Shown here: positions 17,383 to 27,439 of the stretch, piece after piece
Layout: every line of letters begins with the position of its first letter
Numbering within the stretch: the first letter of the stretch is position 1
Source of the DNA: Sporosarcina sp. ZBG7A
GTDB taxonomy: Bacteria; Bacillota; Bacilli; Bacillales_A; Planococcaceae
Direction: 5' to 3'
Length of the DNA stretch: 53,997 bases
Assembly (NCBI RefSeq): GCF_000813425.1
Contig: NZ_JWIB01000023.1
Location: 1-53,997, forward strand
Position numbers and translations under genes: made by a program
The notes under the pieces: model-generated
Database searches by the model: none
What the model saw: only the letters and a program-made list of their open reading frames with translations
What the model was told of the DNA's origin: nothing

Positions 17383-18840
17383 CTAGTTTCCCCCTAATCG
17401 TTTTGCTTGTTGCCAAAATTCTTCAAGTTCATCCACCGTATAATCTTCAAACGACCCACGACCTGCAGCTACAGAACGTTCAATATAAGAAAAACGATTA
17501 TTAAATTTCTGATTGGCGTGTTGCATCGCTTCTTCTGGAGACAACTTTAAGAATCGTGCGATGTTCACAAGTGTGAAAAAGACATCCCCTAGCTCGTCTG
17601 TCCGCGAGTCCTGAGTTCCGCCTACCACTTCGTCTTTGAATTCTTGCCATTCCTCTTCAAACTTATCGAATGCACCAGCAACGTCCGGCCAGTCAAATCC
17701 GACTCGCGCAGCGGCTTTCTGGTAGTTGAAAGACGTTAGTAGAGAAGAACTGGACAACGTTTGTCCGTCTAGCAATGAATTCTTCTTCGGTTTCTCTTCA
17801 CTCTTAATGTCTTGCCAGTTTTTCAAGACCTCATCAGAATCCGCCACTTCAATTTCTCCGAAGACGTGCGGATGTCTGCGAATCATCTTATCGCCAACCG
17901 CCTGCAAAATGTCCTCCATCGTGAAGTATCCATCATCCTCGCCGATTTGGGCATGCAAGAATACTTGCAGCAAAACATCCCCTAATTCTTCAATTAGGTC
18001 GTTATCATCTTCACGGTCGATCGCATCCAACACTTCATGTGCCTCTTCAATCATGAATCGCTTCAACGATTCATGTGTCTGCTCGCGATCCCAAGGACAT
18101 CCTTCAGGACTCCGTAGTTTTGCAATAATCTCGCGGAATGTCTGCCATTCTTTCAAACGATCCGTCTGTTCAACAACAGGCGGCACGTAAACGGTCGTTA
18201 AATTATCGATACGTGTTTCTCGGTCTAGTTCAACTAGAGGAACGGTACGCACTTCTTCAGCAGACGTCCCTGCAGCTGTCACAATCGTGACGGGGTGGTC
18301 AACTCCATACTTTTCAAGCAGCGTTAATTTTACATCAGAAGCAACAAACGCATCATACACTTGGCCGATCAGCACGTGCTGACGCATCTGCACATCGTCT
18401 TGACGTAATTCTGTGCCGTCTACTAACTGAAATCCTTCAATCGGATCAATTCGAAGCGCAGCAAATATTGGATCTAGGAAGCTATTCCCTCCTGCAATGT
18501 CGAGTACAGCCTGTCCCGCTTTTTCCTGCTCAATGAGCAATTGAACCGTACGCTCCGCAACAAGCGGATGACCGGGCACTGCGTAAGTGACTGGCTTCTC
18601 TTTTGCCATCACTAGTAACTTCGCAACGATTTCATCATAAACGGCTTCAAACGCATCTTGGGACTCATACACACTGTCAAAACTCGTCATTTGTACGCCT
18701 TCTGCCTTCAATTCGTCCACAGCTGGATGCTGATCTGTACGAACAATGAGTGTCTGTGCAGCCTTTAGTTTCCGATAAACTCCCACAGACAGCTGATCCA
18801 GTTCACCTGAACCAAGTCCTACAATCGTAATTGGATACAT
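17383..18840 (-). CDS. mazG: Tetrapyrrole methylase-MazG fusion, NTP pyrophosphohydrolase (YabN)
   Basis: A two-domain house-cleaning enzyme. Residues about 1-220 form a tetrapyrrole (SAM-type) methylase-like domain starting [15 protein letters not shown] with [12 protein letters not shown]; the rest is a MazG NTP pyrophosphatase. The metal-binding [10 protein letters not shown] and EELGDVL helices (about 270-300) and a second MazG half ([30 protein letters not shown]) are intact. The fusion is usual in Bacillales. The methylase-like domain has no proven activity. Confidence 0.95.
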   Translation of the reverse strand: MYPITIVGLGSGELDQLSVGVYRKLKAAQTLIVRTDQHPAVDELKAEGVQMTSFDSVYESQDAFEAVYDEIVAKLLVMAKEKPVTYAVPGHPLVAERTVQLLIEQEKAGQAVLDIAGGNSFLDPIFAALRIDPIEGFQLVDGTELRQDDVQMRQHVLIGQVYDAFVASDVKLTLLEKYGVDHPVTIVTAAGTSAEEVRTVPLVELDRETRIDNLTTVYVPPVVEQTDRLKEWQTFREIIAKLRSPEGCPWDREQTHESLKRFMIEEAHEVLDAIDREDDNDLIEELGDVLLQVFLHAQIGEDDGYFTMEDILQAVGDKMIRRHPHVFGEIEVADSDEVLKNWQDIKSEEKPKKNSLLDGQTLSSSSLLTSFNYQKAAARVGFDWPDVAGAFDKFEEEWQEFKDEVVGGTQDSRTDELGDVFFTLVNIARFLKLSPEEAMQHANQKFNNRFSYIERSVAAGRGSFEDYTVDELEEFWQQAKRLGGN

Positions 18841-18844
18841 GCCT

Positions 18845-20440
18845 TCACCTTCTCTTTTTCGTCAATAATAATTGCACTCGTGCCAATCGCTTTCCGAACG
18901 GCAGTAAGTACCAGTCCTTTTCTGCGAGGACACGAGACTTCATAATGATTATAAGGAACACCGTCGCCCCTAGCACCACTGCAGGAAATGCAGACTGTGC
19001 TGCAGCTAGCCTCGCGCTTTCACCTAGAGTGAAAGTGCTACTAATCCATAACCACAACTCAACCACACCAACCATGGCTATCGTTGCAAGTGAAATCCAG
19101 CCGTAAAAACGTCCAGGGGCTAGCCGCTCTGGCCACATGCGCTTAAAGTAGACGAGCAACCCTGCTGCAGTCACAGCAAATCCAATGTTTCCAGCGAATG
19201 CAGCCCCCGTTATTCCATATAAGGGAACGAGCAGAACGTTCGCGACGATTTTCATAGCAAGCCCAACAAGTAGTAACCCTGCTGGTACTTTTCCTAAACC
19301 CGCCCCTTGCAAGATTGCACATAACGGCAACACAAGCGACAGCCAGAATATCTGTACACAAAACACAGCAAGTGCAAATGATCCTTCGCTCGTTTCAAAT
19401 AGCAACACGTTTACTTGCGGTAACAGAGCTGCGAGTCCTACTGCCGCTGCCCACCCAAACAAAATTGCTACACGGAAGGTCAAACGAACAAATGGCCATG
19501 CGCTTCGTCCGCCAGACATCGTTGTATGGTGTGAAATGAGCGGAACAATTGCCATTGCTAGCGTTGTAGCAATGAGGCTACCGAGCTGAACGAGGGGTTG
19601 CCCACGATCGTACACACCTTTTACTGTCATAGCAGCTTCTTCTTGAACACCATGATTTGTCAATAAATTCAAAATTGTAAACGCATCCGCCATCTGATAC
19701 AGCAGTAAAATAAGTGAGCTTGCACTGACACTTAAGCTGATCAGCGTGAGCTCTTTTATTACTTTTCGCTTATCAATAGGAAATGCGATAGCCGGCGCCT
19801 TCACCGACTTGCGGCTCCATAAAAAAAGCAGTACAACCCCAGCTGTTTGACCGATGACCGCTCCCCAAACGGCTATCGTCCCAGTTTCGTATAGCGATGC
19901 GCCTGATTGAACTGCCATCCATGTGCCGATAAGAATAATCGCAACACGGATTCCTTGCTCCCCGACACCAGACACTGCTATAGGTACCATTTCTCCACGG
20001 GATTGAAAGGTTCCTTTATATATCGCTAGAAACGGCATAATAAGCAGTACATATGCGCCAGTTTGTAACAGAGGTGCTAACTCAGGATCCCCCATCAAAG
20101 AGGCTATCCAGGACGCGCCCGCAAGCAGAGTGATGAAAGCGACGATACTCAACACGCCTAAATATACAAAAGATAACTTTAAAATGGCACGTCGTTCTTC
20201 TGGAAGTTGAGTACTCGCCAGTAACTTGGAGATTGCAACTGCTGCTCCATACGTTGTCCAGATGATGAATATCCCGATAAAAGGATACACTTGTTGGTAA
20301 ATATAAAATCCCTTGTCCCCGACCAGGTTTTGAAAAGGTACGCGATAGACAGCCCCAAGTAGTTTCACAATCAGTGCAGATATTGTTAAAATCGAGGCAC
20401 CTTTCATGAATGTTTTCATATTCCATTCCGATGCTGCCAT
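18845..20440 (-). CDS. yabM: MATE/MOP-type polysaccharide or lipid-linked sugar flippase (YabM)
   Basis: A 531-residue integral membrane protein of the SpoVB/MurJ/Wzx superfamily. About 14 hydrophobic segments run from residue 12 to near the end; the first block FMKGASILTISALIVKLLGAVYRVPF is typical of the SpoVB-YkvU-YabM group. Substrate is unknown; lipid-linked peptidoglycan or exopolysaccharide intermediates are likely. ATG 20440 is behind AAAGAGGA; the in-frame extension to 20533 reads through the spoVT terminator and is rejected. It precedes mazG by 4 bp. Confidence 0.92.
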   Translation of the reverse strand: MAASEWNMKTFMKGASILTISALIVKLLGAVYRVPFQNLVGDKGFYIYQQVYPFIGIFIIWTTYGAAVAISKLLASTQLPEERRAILKLSFVYLGVLSIVAFITLLAGASWIASLMGDPELAPLLQTGAYVLLIMPFLAIYKGTFQSRGEMVPIAVSGVGEQGIRVAIILIGTWMAVQSGASLYETGTIAVWGAVIGQTAGVVLLFLWSRKSVKAPAIAFPIDKRKVIKELTLISLSVSASSLILLLYQMADAFTILNLLTNHGVQEEAAMTVKGVYDRGQPLVQLGSLIATTLAMAIVPLISHHTTMSGGRSAWPFVRLTFRVAILFGWAAAVGLAALLPQVNVLLFETSEGSFALAVFCVQIFWLSLVLPLCAILQGAGLGKVPAGLLLVGLAMKIVANVLLVPLYGITGAAFAGNIGFAVTAAGLLVYFKRMWPERLAPGRFYGWISLATIAMVGVVELWLWISSTFTLGESARLAAAQSAFPAVVLGATVFLIIIMKSRVLAEKDWYLLPFGKRLARVQLLLTKKRR

Positions 20441-20518
20441 ACTGAATCCTCTTTCGTCTTGTAGATGGTGTCCATTATACCATTCGAAGCTTGAAACGAC
20501 AGCATGACAAGATACGCA

Positions 20519-20560
20519 CAAAAAAACCTGCACATCCCGATGTACTCAGGTTGTGCAGGT
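20519..20560 (-). terminator. spoVT terminator
   Basis: Minus-strand stem ACCTGCACA/TGTGCAGGT (20526-20534 with 20552-20560), with an inner CCTGAGTACATCGGG arm, followed by seven T. It ends 4 bases from the spoVT stop. Confidence 0.9.
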
Positions 20561-20563
20561 GCA

Positions 20564-21100
20564 TTATTGTTCCATTTGCTTCGATAAAAACAGAGCTGCC
20601 GTTTCAGCAGTTTTCTGTTCCGCTTCACCAATGAAATGGACTTTCGAGAGAAGGTAAATGGCCCCAATCGTATCGCCGTTTACGACAATGGGAGTCACAC
20701 AATACGATTTTACCTGTTCGGTTTGTCCAGGTACCCATTCAACGGTCTTCTCCATCTTTTCAGTGATCATTGTACGCTTAGTTAACATTTCTTCTGCATC
20801 GGCGGAGATTTGCCGATTCATGTATTCTTTTTTCGCAAGCCCCGCTACAGCAATTACTTCATCCCGATCACTGATGAGTGTGGGAGTCCCAAGTGTTTGA
20901 TATAGGGTTTCTGCATATTCTACTGCAAACTGGCCGAGCTCTGAAATCGGGGAATACTTCTTTAAAATGACTTCCCCATCACGGTCTGTAAAAATTTCGA
21001 GTGGATCTCCTTCTCGTATCCGAAGTGTTCGTCTAATCTCTTTCGGGATGACCACTCTTCCTAAGTCATCGATTCTGCGGACGATACCGGTTGCCTTCAT
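20564..21100 (-). CDS. spoVT: Stage V sporulation protein T, AbrB-type regulator
   Basis: Forespore transcription factor that tunes sigma-G genes. Residues 1-50 are an AbrB-like swapped-hairpin DNA-binding domain (MKATGIVRRIDDLGRVVIPK, LRIREGDPLEIF); residues about 55-178 form a GAF domain. Exactly 178 residues from ATG 21100, the B. subtilis length; seven upstream codons are not conserved. The second AbrB-type protein in the window is abrB at 42997. Confidence 0.97.
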   Translation of the reverse strand: MKATGIVRRIDDLGRVVIPKEIRRTLRIREGDPLEIFTDRDGEVILKKYSPISELGQFAVEYAETLYQTLGTPTLISDRDEVIAVAGLAKKEYMNRQISADAEEMLTKRTMITEKMEKTVEWVPGQTEQVKSYCVTPIVVNGDTIGAIYLLSKVHFIGEAEQKTAETAALFLSKQMEQ

Positions 21101-21143
21101 GCATGATGCCTCACTTTCCATATGAAATCCGCGCTACGGTTTC

Positions 21144-21173
21144 AGTATGGTTCATACATGGGCATTTTATGCA
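21144..21173 (-). promoter_or_regulatory. Forespore (sigma-G type) promoter of spoVT
   Basis: Minus strand TGCATA (21168-21173), 18-bp spacer, CATACT (21144-21149), close to the sigma-G consensus TGMATA/CATACTA. spoVT is a sigma-G gene in B. subtilis. Confidence 0.65.
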
Positions 21174-21182
21174 GGGGTGGCT

Positions 21183-24100
21183 CTATTCGGCATCAACTTC
21201 AGTTGTTTCCTTCGATGCATCTTGTAAAAGTTGCATAATTGCTTCCAATATATCGAACTCCGTGTGCTGTCCTAATCGTCGATCATCGACTGTAATGAGC
21301 AAAGTTCCATTATCCATTGTGAAACCGACAGCTCGACCGTAATTGAGCGTCTCCGAAACAAGTTTGGCTCCATCTATTTTTGCGGTTCCTTCAGATGAAA
21401 AGCGAATTTCAATCATAGTTTGTCGTTTTTTGATCGACACCACTCCTGCTGCTTTCCCCCATGCCTTGAAACGACCAACACGAAGCAATAATTCGGCTTC
21501 AAATGGCAGATCTCCGAAACGATCCGTCATTTCATCCCACAACTCATTAAAGTCTTCTTCCACCTCAATTGCTTTGACACGTTTATACATTTGGATTTTC
21601 TGATAGCCATCCTTAATATACGTATCCGGTAGATAGGCGTTGATTGGGAGCGATATCTCTAGATCAGGACGATCCTCTTTGGAGATACCCGTTTGTTTCT
21701 CCTCAACCGCGTCTTGAAGCATTTGCGAGTACAAGTCAAATCCGACAGAGTCGATGAATCCGTGTTGCTGGGAGCCAAGTAAGTTACCCGCTCCTCGAAT
21801 AGACAAATCACGCATTGCAATTTTAAAACCAGACCCTAGTTCCGTAAACTCTTTAATCGCTTGAAGGCGGTTTTCAGCAACTTCCGTTAGGACTTTGTCA
21901 CGCTCATATAGGAAATACGCATACGCTACCCGATTCGAACGTCCAACTCGCCCTCTTAGCTGATACAACTGTGACAATCCCATTCGATCTGCGTTATGAA
22001 CGAGTAACGTATTGACGTTCGGGATATCGATTCCCGTTTCAATAATCGTTGTGGTAACGAGAACGTCGTATTCCCCCTCCAAGAAACTAAGAATGACTTC
22101 TTCTAACGCCGCTTCCCCCATTTGACCATGAGCAAATCCAACGCGCGCTTCAGGGACAAGTTGACGGATTTCATCGACCTTCTTCGCCATATCCTCCACA
22201 CGGTTATACAAATAGAATACCTGTCCCCCTCGAGACATCTCACGTTCTATCGCTTCACGTGTTAACGCAAGGTTATTTTCCATGACATACGTCTGAACTG
22301 GAAAACGATTTGCAGGTGGGGTTTCGATAATGGACAAATCTCGGACCCCAATCATCGACATATGCAACGTCCGTGGAATAGGAGTTGCAGTTAGCGTTAA
22401 GACATCAACATTCGTCTTTAACTGTTTCAGTTTTTCTTTATGCGTAACACCGAACCGCTGCTCTTCATCAACAATCAGCAGTCCTAGGTCTTGATAGGCC
22501 ACGTCTTTAGAAAGTAGTCGGTGGGTTCCAACTACTACGTCGATTGTTCCATTTTTAAGTCCTTTTTTCGTTTCGGTTTGTTGTTTCTTGGAACGAAAGC
22601 GATTTAACAACGATACTTCTAGCGGGAAATCTGCAAATCTGGCCTTCATAGTCTCGTAGTGTTGCTGCGCTAAGATAGTCGTCGGTACAAGAAAGGCAAC
22701 TTGTTTGCCGTCTGATACTGCTTTGAAAGCAGCACGAATTGCAACTTCCGTCTTGCCATATCCTACATCTCCACATAATAACCGATCCATCGGGCGCTCT
22801 TTTTCCATATCTTTCTTCACTTCAACAATCGAGCGAAGTTGATCTTCGGTTTCGTCATAAGGAAAAGCATTTTCAAACGACCGTTGAAGGTCATCGTCCT
22901 CTGAAAACGCGTATCCTTTTTGTGCTTCACGTTCGGCATAGAGCTTAATGAGATCATCCGCAATATCTTTAACTGCGGCAGTGACTTTCGTTTTCGTCTT
23001 TTTCCATTCTGCTCCGCCTAGTTTATGGAGTTTCGGTTCCTTATCACCGGAAGCAACATACTTTTGGATTAAGTCAATTTGATCGGCAGGGACAAACAAC
23101 TTGTCTTCTCCACGGTACCGAATATCGAGGTAGTCTTTACTGATCCCACTGACTTCCAGTGTGACGACTCCATAATACTTACCAATACCATGATTGACGT
23201 GAACGATGTAATCGCCAGGTTGGATTTCGGAATAATTTTTAATACGCTCTGCATTCGATGCTTTTTGTGGACGTGTTTTCCGTTTAGGTTTCCCTTTAAA
23301 TAGCTCCCCGTCCGTAAGAACCACAAGGCGATGCAACGGAAGTTCAAAGCCCGCATGCAGACTTCCATCCAGAACAGTGATCATTCCTTCTTTTGTCGCA
23401 ACCCCGTTCTCTGTCGCATCTATATCGTAATCGCTCAATATTGAGTGGACCTGATCGACACGTTCCTTCCCTTCAGCAAGGATGAAAACATTGAACTGAT
23501 TTTGCTGCCAACGTTCCATTTCCGATTTTAACAAATTCATTTGACCATGAAATTGCTGCATCGGTTTACACGAATAGGAAATGATTTCTTTCACCGTAAT
23601 TCCAGGCAGACTTCTTGTAAATAGAGACATGTATATAGTTTTTGTGTTCAGCGCTGCATGGGCTTCGATGAATGATACCGAGAGTTTAGCATCATGAACG
23701 ATTTTTCCTTCTTCCAACAGAGACATGCGCCATTCTTCTTCATCTTTTTCAAGAGTTGCAGCTGTTTCTTGTATGCGATTGATTTCATCAAATATGACAA
23801 GCGCATTTTCAGGCAGATAACTCCCAAGTTCCGCTACTTGGTCTCCCGCAAAACCAGCATACTTTACCATATTCTCCGGCTGAACTCCGGCTCTCATCAG
23901 TTCTATATCTCCTGAGATAGATAGCAGTAAGTTCTCTTTTACATGTTCATCTTTTACTTTCTTCAAGCTTTTTGAAAGAGCTCCCTCAAGCTTGTCTGCA
24001 ATCTGCTTGAGATCCTCTTCAGACCAGGTGAACTCGGTTGCAGGTAAGAGAGTCACTTGGTCTAGTTTTCCTGTCGAGCGCTGATCTTCAGCTGAAAACG

Positions 24101-24716
24101 TACGAATAGAATCGATATCCGTATCAAATAACTCTATCCGTACAGGGTCTTCCGTAGTGAGTGGGTAGACGTCTAAAATACCGCCACGGAGGGCAAATTC
24201 ACCCGGCGCCGTGACCATATCTTGTCGGGAGTATCCCATACTTATCAAGCGCCGGAGCCATTCCTCTGTTTGAATCGAATCACCGATTGCTGCAGATAAC
24301 GTGCTGCTTTCCCACCGTTCCTTGGAAGGAACAATTTTTTTCAGACCCGCTACAGGTGTGATATAAATGCCTTCACGGTGTTTTGCCAAATGATTGAGTG
24401 TGTCAATTCGTCCCGCACGCAGTTCAAAGCTGGCAAAAGCAAAGTCAGCGGCAACTAGCTCTTCTGCGGGATATAAATGGACTTGGGTTTCGCCCAACAG
24501 CTTGACAAGGTCTTCATATGTACGCTGTGCCTGCAACATATTCGGCGAGACGATGAGCATTGGACGGCTCGTATCTTTTTGTAGTGCTTTGAATAGAAGC
24601 GTTTTTGCACCGCCCGTCAACCCAGTCAGCAATTGACGATCTCGTCCTTGTTTCAGTTCGCTCGTCAATCGCTCAATTCCCGAAGTCGTTTCGTAATAGT
24701 TTACTAGTGAATCCAT
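21183..24716 (-). CDS. mfd: Transcription-repair coupling factor Mfd
   Basis: DNA translocase that removes stalled RNA polymerase and recruits UvrA. Domains in order: UvrB-like region (about 1-450), RNA polymerase-interacting CarD-like domain (GDYIVHVNHGIGKYYGV, about 495-512), DEAD/RecG-like motor with Walker A CGDVGYGKTEVAIRAAF (about 645) and DEEQRFGVTHKEK, second motor lobe, and the C-terminal TRCF domain. The start at 24716 gives 1177 residues, the B. subtilis length. It follows fin by 81 bp with a terminator in between. Confidence 0.97.
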   Translation of the reverse strand: MDSLVNYYETTSGIERLTSELKQGRDRQLLTGLTGGAKTLLFKALQKDTSRPMLIVSPNMLQAQRTYEDLVKLLGETQVHLYPAEELVAADFAFASFELRAGRIDTLNHLAKHREGIYITPVAGLKKIVPSKERWESSTLSAAIGDSIQTEEWLRRLISMGYSRQDMVTAPGEFALRGGILDVYPLTTEDPVRIELFDTDIDSIRTFSAEDQRSTGKLDQVTLLPATEFTWSEEDLKQIADKLEGALSKSLKKVKDEHVKENLLLSISGDIELMRAGVQPENMVKYAGFAGDQVAELGSYLPENALVIFDEINRIQETAATLEKDEEEWRMSLLEEGKIVHDAKLSVSFIEAHAALNTKTIYMSLFTRSLPGITVKEIISYSCKPMQQFHGQMNLLKSEMERWQQNQFNVFILAEGKERVDQVHSILSDYDIDATENGVATKEGMITVLDGSLHAGFELPLHRLVVLTDGELFKGKPKRKTRPQKASNAERIKNYSEIQPGDYIVHVNHGIGKYYGVVTLEVSGISKDYLDIRYRGEDKLFVPADQIDLIQKYVASGDKEPKLHKLGGAEWKKTKTKVTAAVKDIADDLIKLYAEREAQKGYAFSEDDDLQRSFENAFPYDETEDQLRSIVEVKKDMEKERPMDRLLCGDVGYGKTEVAIRAAFKAVSDGKQVAFLVPTTILAQQHYETMKARFADFPLEVSLLNRFRSKKQQTETKKGLKNGTIDVVVGTHRLLSKDVAYQDLGLLIVDEEQRFGVTHKEKLKQLKTNVDVLTLTATPIPRTLHMSMIGVRDLSIIETPPANRFPVQTYVMENNLALTREAIEREMSRGGQVFYLYNRVEDMAKKVDEIRQLVPEARVGFAHGQMGEAALEEVILSFLEGEYDVLVTTTIIETGIDIPNVNTLLVHNADRMGLSQLYQLRGRVGRSNRVAYAYFLYERDKVLTEVAENRLQAIKEFTELGSGFKIAMRDLSIRGAGNLLGSQQHGFIDSVGFDLYSQMLQDAVEEKQTGISKEDRPDLEISLPINAYLPDTYIKDGYQKIQMYKRVKAIEVEEDFNELWDEMTDRFGDLPFEAELLLRVGRFKAWGKAAGVVSIKKRQTMIEIRFSSEGTAKIDGAKLVSETLNYGRAVGFTMDNGTLLITVDDRRLGQHTEFDILEAIMQLLQDASKETTEVDAE

Positions 24717-24754
24717 TCGAATCCGTCCCTTTCTCCCTGAAATGCATAAGCACA

Positions 24755-24788
24755 AAAAGCTTTGCACACCCTCGAAGAGGTGCCAAAG
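24755..24788 (-). terminator. Terminator between fin and mfd
   Basis: Minus-strand hairpin CTTTGGCACCTC TTC GAGGGTGTGCAAAG followed by CTTTTTG. It would limit forespore transcripts of fin from running into mfd. Confidence 0.7.
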
Positions 24789-24797
24789 CCCGGCTTC

Positions 24798-25025
24798 TTA
24801 TTGAAGCCATTTTTCAACTGTATAATACTCTGGAGTCGCATGCATCACACGCTCACACTGTTCGCAAATACAACGAACTTCAAGCCCGCCATGATGAGAT
24901 ACTTCGACAAAGCGCTCCTCGTTCGTTTCATCAGCCTTCAATAAGTCTCGGATCGTTTCCTCGACGGACGCGAACGGAATCGAGCCGATTTCCGTTTGGC
25001 AATGTTTACAACGATAAGAAATCAC
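24798..25025 (-). CDS. fin: Anti-sigma-F factor Fin
   Basis: A 75-residue zinc-ribbon protein with two CxxC pairs (YRCKHCQTE at residue 4-10 and RCICEQCERV at about 51-60). In B. subtilis Fin (YabK) is made in the forespore and blocks sigma-F to help the switch to sigma-G. Location between pth and mfd is conserved. A GCATA/CCTATACTT forespore promoter lies directly upstream. Confidence 0.92.
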   Translation of the reverse strand: MISYRCKHCQTEIGSIPFASVEETIRDLLKADETNEERFVEVSHHGGLEVRCICEQCERVMHATPEYYTVEKWLQ

Positions 25026-25051
25026 CCAGTAGACCGCCTCTCTTTTTGTAC

Positions 25052-25081
25052 AAGTATAGGCATGGATGGAATGACTTATGC
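25052..25081 (-). promoter_or_regulatory. Forespore (sigma-F/G) promoter of fin
   Basis: Minus strand GCATA (25077-25081), 16-bp spacer, CCTATACTT (25052-25060). It has the same layout as the spoVT promoter and begins at the pth stop codon. Confidence 0.6.
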
Positions 25082-25645
25082 TTAAGCTCCATTATATTCG
25101 TTCATTATTTCAAGAAACGGGCGATCTAACCACGCACGACAAGCGGATGCGCTTCTCACCACAGCCTCCTGAATGAGCGGCTGTTCGTCTTTGCTAAATG
25201 CACTTAGTACATAATCTGCGACACTGATAGGTCCATCAGGTCTGCCGACACCGACACGGATTCGATTGAATTCGTTTGTTCCTATATGGGCAATCAAAGA
25301 TTTCATACCGTTATGTCCACCCGCACCACCCTTCGCACGAAGACGTAACTTTCCAGGCGCCAGGTCTAGATCATCATAAATGACGACAATCTCGTCATCA
25401 TCTATTTCGTAATAGTCCATAAGAGGGCGTACGCATTCACCGGATAGGTTCATATACGTCAATGGTTTTACGAGCATGACTTTTTCCGATCCCACATGAA
25501 CTGTAGTGATCATTCCATTGAATTTTGTTTGCATAGCAGGTGCATTTAATTGCTCTGCCAATAAATCGATTGCTTGAAATCCAACGTTATGGCGGGTCGA
25601 CGCATATTGTTTGCCCGGATTTCCGAGTCCAATTATCATTTTCAT
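25082..25645 (-). CDS. pth: Peptidyl-tRNA hydrolase
   Basis: Releases peptides from prematurely dropped peptidyl-tRNAs; called spoVC in B. subtilis. The 187 residues include GLGNPGKQYASTRHNVGF with catalytic His (about residue 19), KPLTYMNLSGE (about 62) and the YDDLDLAPGKLRLRAKGGAGGHNG signature (about 90-113) with catalytic Asp. It lies downstream of ctc with a terminator between them. Confidence 0.97.
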   Translation of the reverse strand: MKMIIGLGNPGKQYASTRHNVGFQAIDLLAEQLNAPAMQTKFNGMITTVHVGSEKVMLVKPLTYMNLSGECVRPLMDYYEIDDDEIVVIYDDLDLAPGKLRLRAKGGAGGHNGMKSLIAHIGTNEFNRIRVGVGRPDGPISVADYVLSAFSKDEQPLIQEAVVRSASACRAWLDRPFLEIMNEYNGA

Positions 25646-25682
25646 CTAATTACTCACTTTCTTTAGAAAAAATCGACAAACG

Positions 25683-25712
25683 AAAAAACAAGCGCACGGG
25701 TTGCCGTGCGCT
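25683..25712 (-). terminator. ctc terminator
   Basis: Perfect stem AGCGCACGG (25691-25699)/CCGTGCGCT (25704-25712) with four-base loop, then TTGTTTTTT on the minus strand. Confidence 0.92.
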
Positions 25713-25720
25713 CTTGGTGA

Positions 25721-26359
25721 TTATTTTTGGTCTTCATCCTTCTCGTTTACAACTTCAGGTTCTGCAGTTTCGCTAGCAGTATCTTCATCGAGCGCTTCTA
25801 GTTCTTCAGCTGTCCGTGGAGCAGAAATGAGAACGACTGTTTCTTCGTCTTCGTTAAGGATTTCAAAATTCGAGCCTGCACGTAAGTCTGAAATTTGAAT
25901 AGCTTCACCGATATCCAATTTAGATACATCCACATCTATGTGCTCTGGAATATCAGAAGGCTTCGCTTTCACTTTCACTTCCCAAAGTGGCTGCTGAACA
26001 ACGCCGCCTGCTTTTTCACCAACAGACTCTCCTGAGAGGTGAATTGTAACGTCTACTTCAAGTTCTTCAGACATGTTGATTGCCAAGAAGTCAGCATGTT
26101 CGACTTTCCCTGTTAATGCGTCTGCCTGAAAGTCACTTAAGATGACGTCTACTTTCTTCCCATCAACGTCTAATTTGAACGCTCCATTACGACCATGTTC
26201 TTGAATCGTTTTAATGAGGTCTCGTTCTTCAACAGTGATTGAAGTTGACTCTGTTTTAAAACCGTATACGACAGAAGGAACTTTTCCTTCATGACGTAAT
26301 TGACGCAATGCTGATTGTGGTGCAGATTCTCGTTTTTTTGACTGTAATGCTGTACTCAT
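25721..26359 (-). CDS. ctc: Ribosomal protein bL25, general stress form (Ctc)
   Basis: Binds 5S rRNA in the 50S subunit. The N-terminal L25 domain (about 1-95, RQLRHEGKVPSVVYGFK) is followed by the TL5/CTC-type beta domain (about 100-190, VTIHLSGESVGEKAGGVVQQ). An acidic tail ends the protein. 212 residues from ATG 26359, which has AAAGGGGA upstream; the extension to 26425 runs through the promoter. A sigma-B type promoter upstream agrees with stress induction of ctc in B. subtilis. Confidence 0.94.
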   Translation of the reverse strand: MSTALQSKKRESAPQSALRQLRHEGKVPSVVYGFKTESTSITVEERDLIKTIQEHGRNGAFKLDVDGKKVDVILSDFQADALTGKVEHADFLAINMSEELEVDVTIHLSGESVGEKAGGVVQQPLWEVKVKAKPSDIPEHIDVDVSKLDIGEAIQISDLRAGSNFEILNEDEETVVLISAPRTAEELEALDEDTASETAEPEVVNEKDEDQK

Positions 26360-26402
26360 ATGTTTAATCCCCTTTGTATATAAAAGTTTTCTTACATAGT
26401 AA

Positions 26403-26428
26403 ATACCCGTTACAAGACGTTCCAAAAC
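26403..26428 (-). promoter_or_regulatory. Sigma-B promoter of ctc
   Basis: Minus strand GTTTTG (26423-26428), 14-bp spacer, GGGTAT (26403-26408), against the sigma-B consensus GTTTAA/GGGTAT. Confidence 0.65.
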
Positions 26429-26464
26429 ATTTCATGCACGTTCACAGTTAGCTATGTTGTCGGC

Positions 26465-27424
26465 TTAGTCGAATAGAGTGCTGACCGACTTCTCTTCAAA
26501 GACACGTACAATTGCATCAGCCATAAGTTTTGCAACAGATAGTTGCTTGATTTTTGGTGAGTTCTTGTCTTCTGGAAGTTCAATCGTATTTGTAATGACT
26601 AGTTCTTTAATCTTTGAGTCATTAATGCGTTGAATAGCAGGTCCTGACAACACTGGGTGTGTACAACATGCATATACTTCTTTAGCTCCGCTTTCAATAA
26701 TTGCATTTGCACCTGCAGTGATTGTACCCGCTGTGTCAATGATATCATCGATCAGGATTGCAATTTTACCATCTACTTGCCCAACAATGTTCATCACTTC
26801 ACTGACATTCGGCTTTGGTCGGCGTTTGTCGATAATTGCAATTGGAGCTTTCAAACGGTCTGCCATTTTACGAGCTCGTGTTACTCCTCCATGATCTGGC
26901 GAAACGATCACGATATCGTCACCCTTGAATCCCTGGTTTTTGAAGTAATCTGATAGCAAAGGTACTGCAACCAAATGATCAATAGGAATATCGAAGAATC
27001 CTTGAATCTGTGGTGCATGAAGGTCCATTGCAATTACGCGATCTGCTCCAGCTTTTTCAAGCAAGTTTGCAACAAGTTTCGCTGTAATCGGCTCACGTGA
27101 ACGAGCTTTACGATCCTGACGTGCGTAACCATAGTAGGGCATAACAACGTTAATCGTCCGGGCAGATGCTCGACGCAATGCGTCAATCATAATAAGGAGC
27201 TCCATTAAGTTGTCATTTACAGGATACGATGTCGATTGAATTACGAAAACATCACAGCCCCGGATGCTTTCTTCGATATTAATTTGAACTTCTCCATCAC
27301 TGAAACGCTTTACAGAGCATTCGCCGAGTGGTCGTCCAATTACATCAGCTACCTCTTTCGCTAAAGGTTCGTTTGCGTTCAACGTAAAAAGTTTCAGTTT
27401 GTGATTCGGATATTCATTGCCCAT
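26465..27424 (-). CDS. prs: Ribose-phosphate pyrophosphokinase
   Basis: Makes PRPP from ribose 5-phosphate and ATP, feeding purine, pyrimidine, histidine and NAD synthesis. The 319 residues contain the class I signature [12 protein letters not shown] (about 98-109), the KP loop region with [14 protein letters not shown], and the PRPP loop [17 protein letters not shown] (about 220-236). It follows glmU by 15 bp, as in B. subtilis. Confidence 0.97.
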   Translation of the reverse strand: MGNEYPNHKLKLFTLNANEPLAKEVADVIGRPLGECSVKRFSDGEVQINIEESIRGCDVFVIQSTSYPVNDNLMELLIMIDALRRASARTINVVMPYYGYARQDRKARSREPITAKLVANLLEKAGADRVIAMDLHAPQIQGFFDIPIDHLVAVPLLSDYFKNQGFKGDDIVIVSPDHGGVTRARKMADRLKAPIAIIDKRRPKPNVSEVMNIVGQVDGKIAILIDDIIDTAGTITAGANAIIESGAKEVYACCTHPVLSGPAIQRINDSKIKELVITNTIELPEDKNSPKIKQLSVAKLMADAIVRVFEEKSVSTLFD

Positions 27425-27439
27425 GATGGACCTCCTGTT

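Noticed and set aside
18845..20533. 31-codon N-terminal extension of yabM
   Set aside because: It overlaps the spoVT terminator; ATG 20440 has a ribosome site and the conserved start.
24605..25129. 174-codon plus-strand frame
   Set aside because: Spans the ends of mfd, fin and pth antisense; its composition follows those genes.
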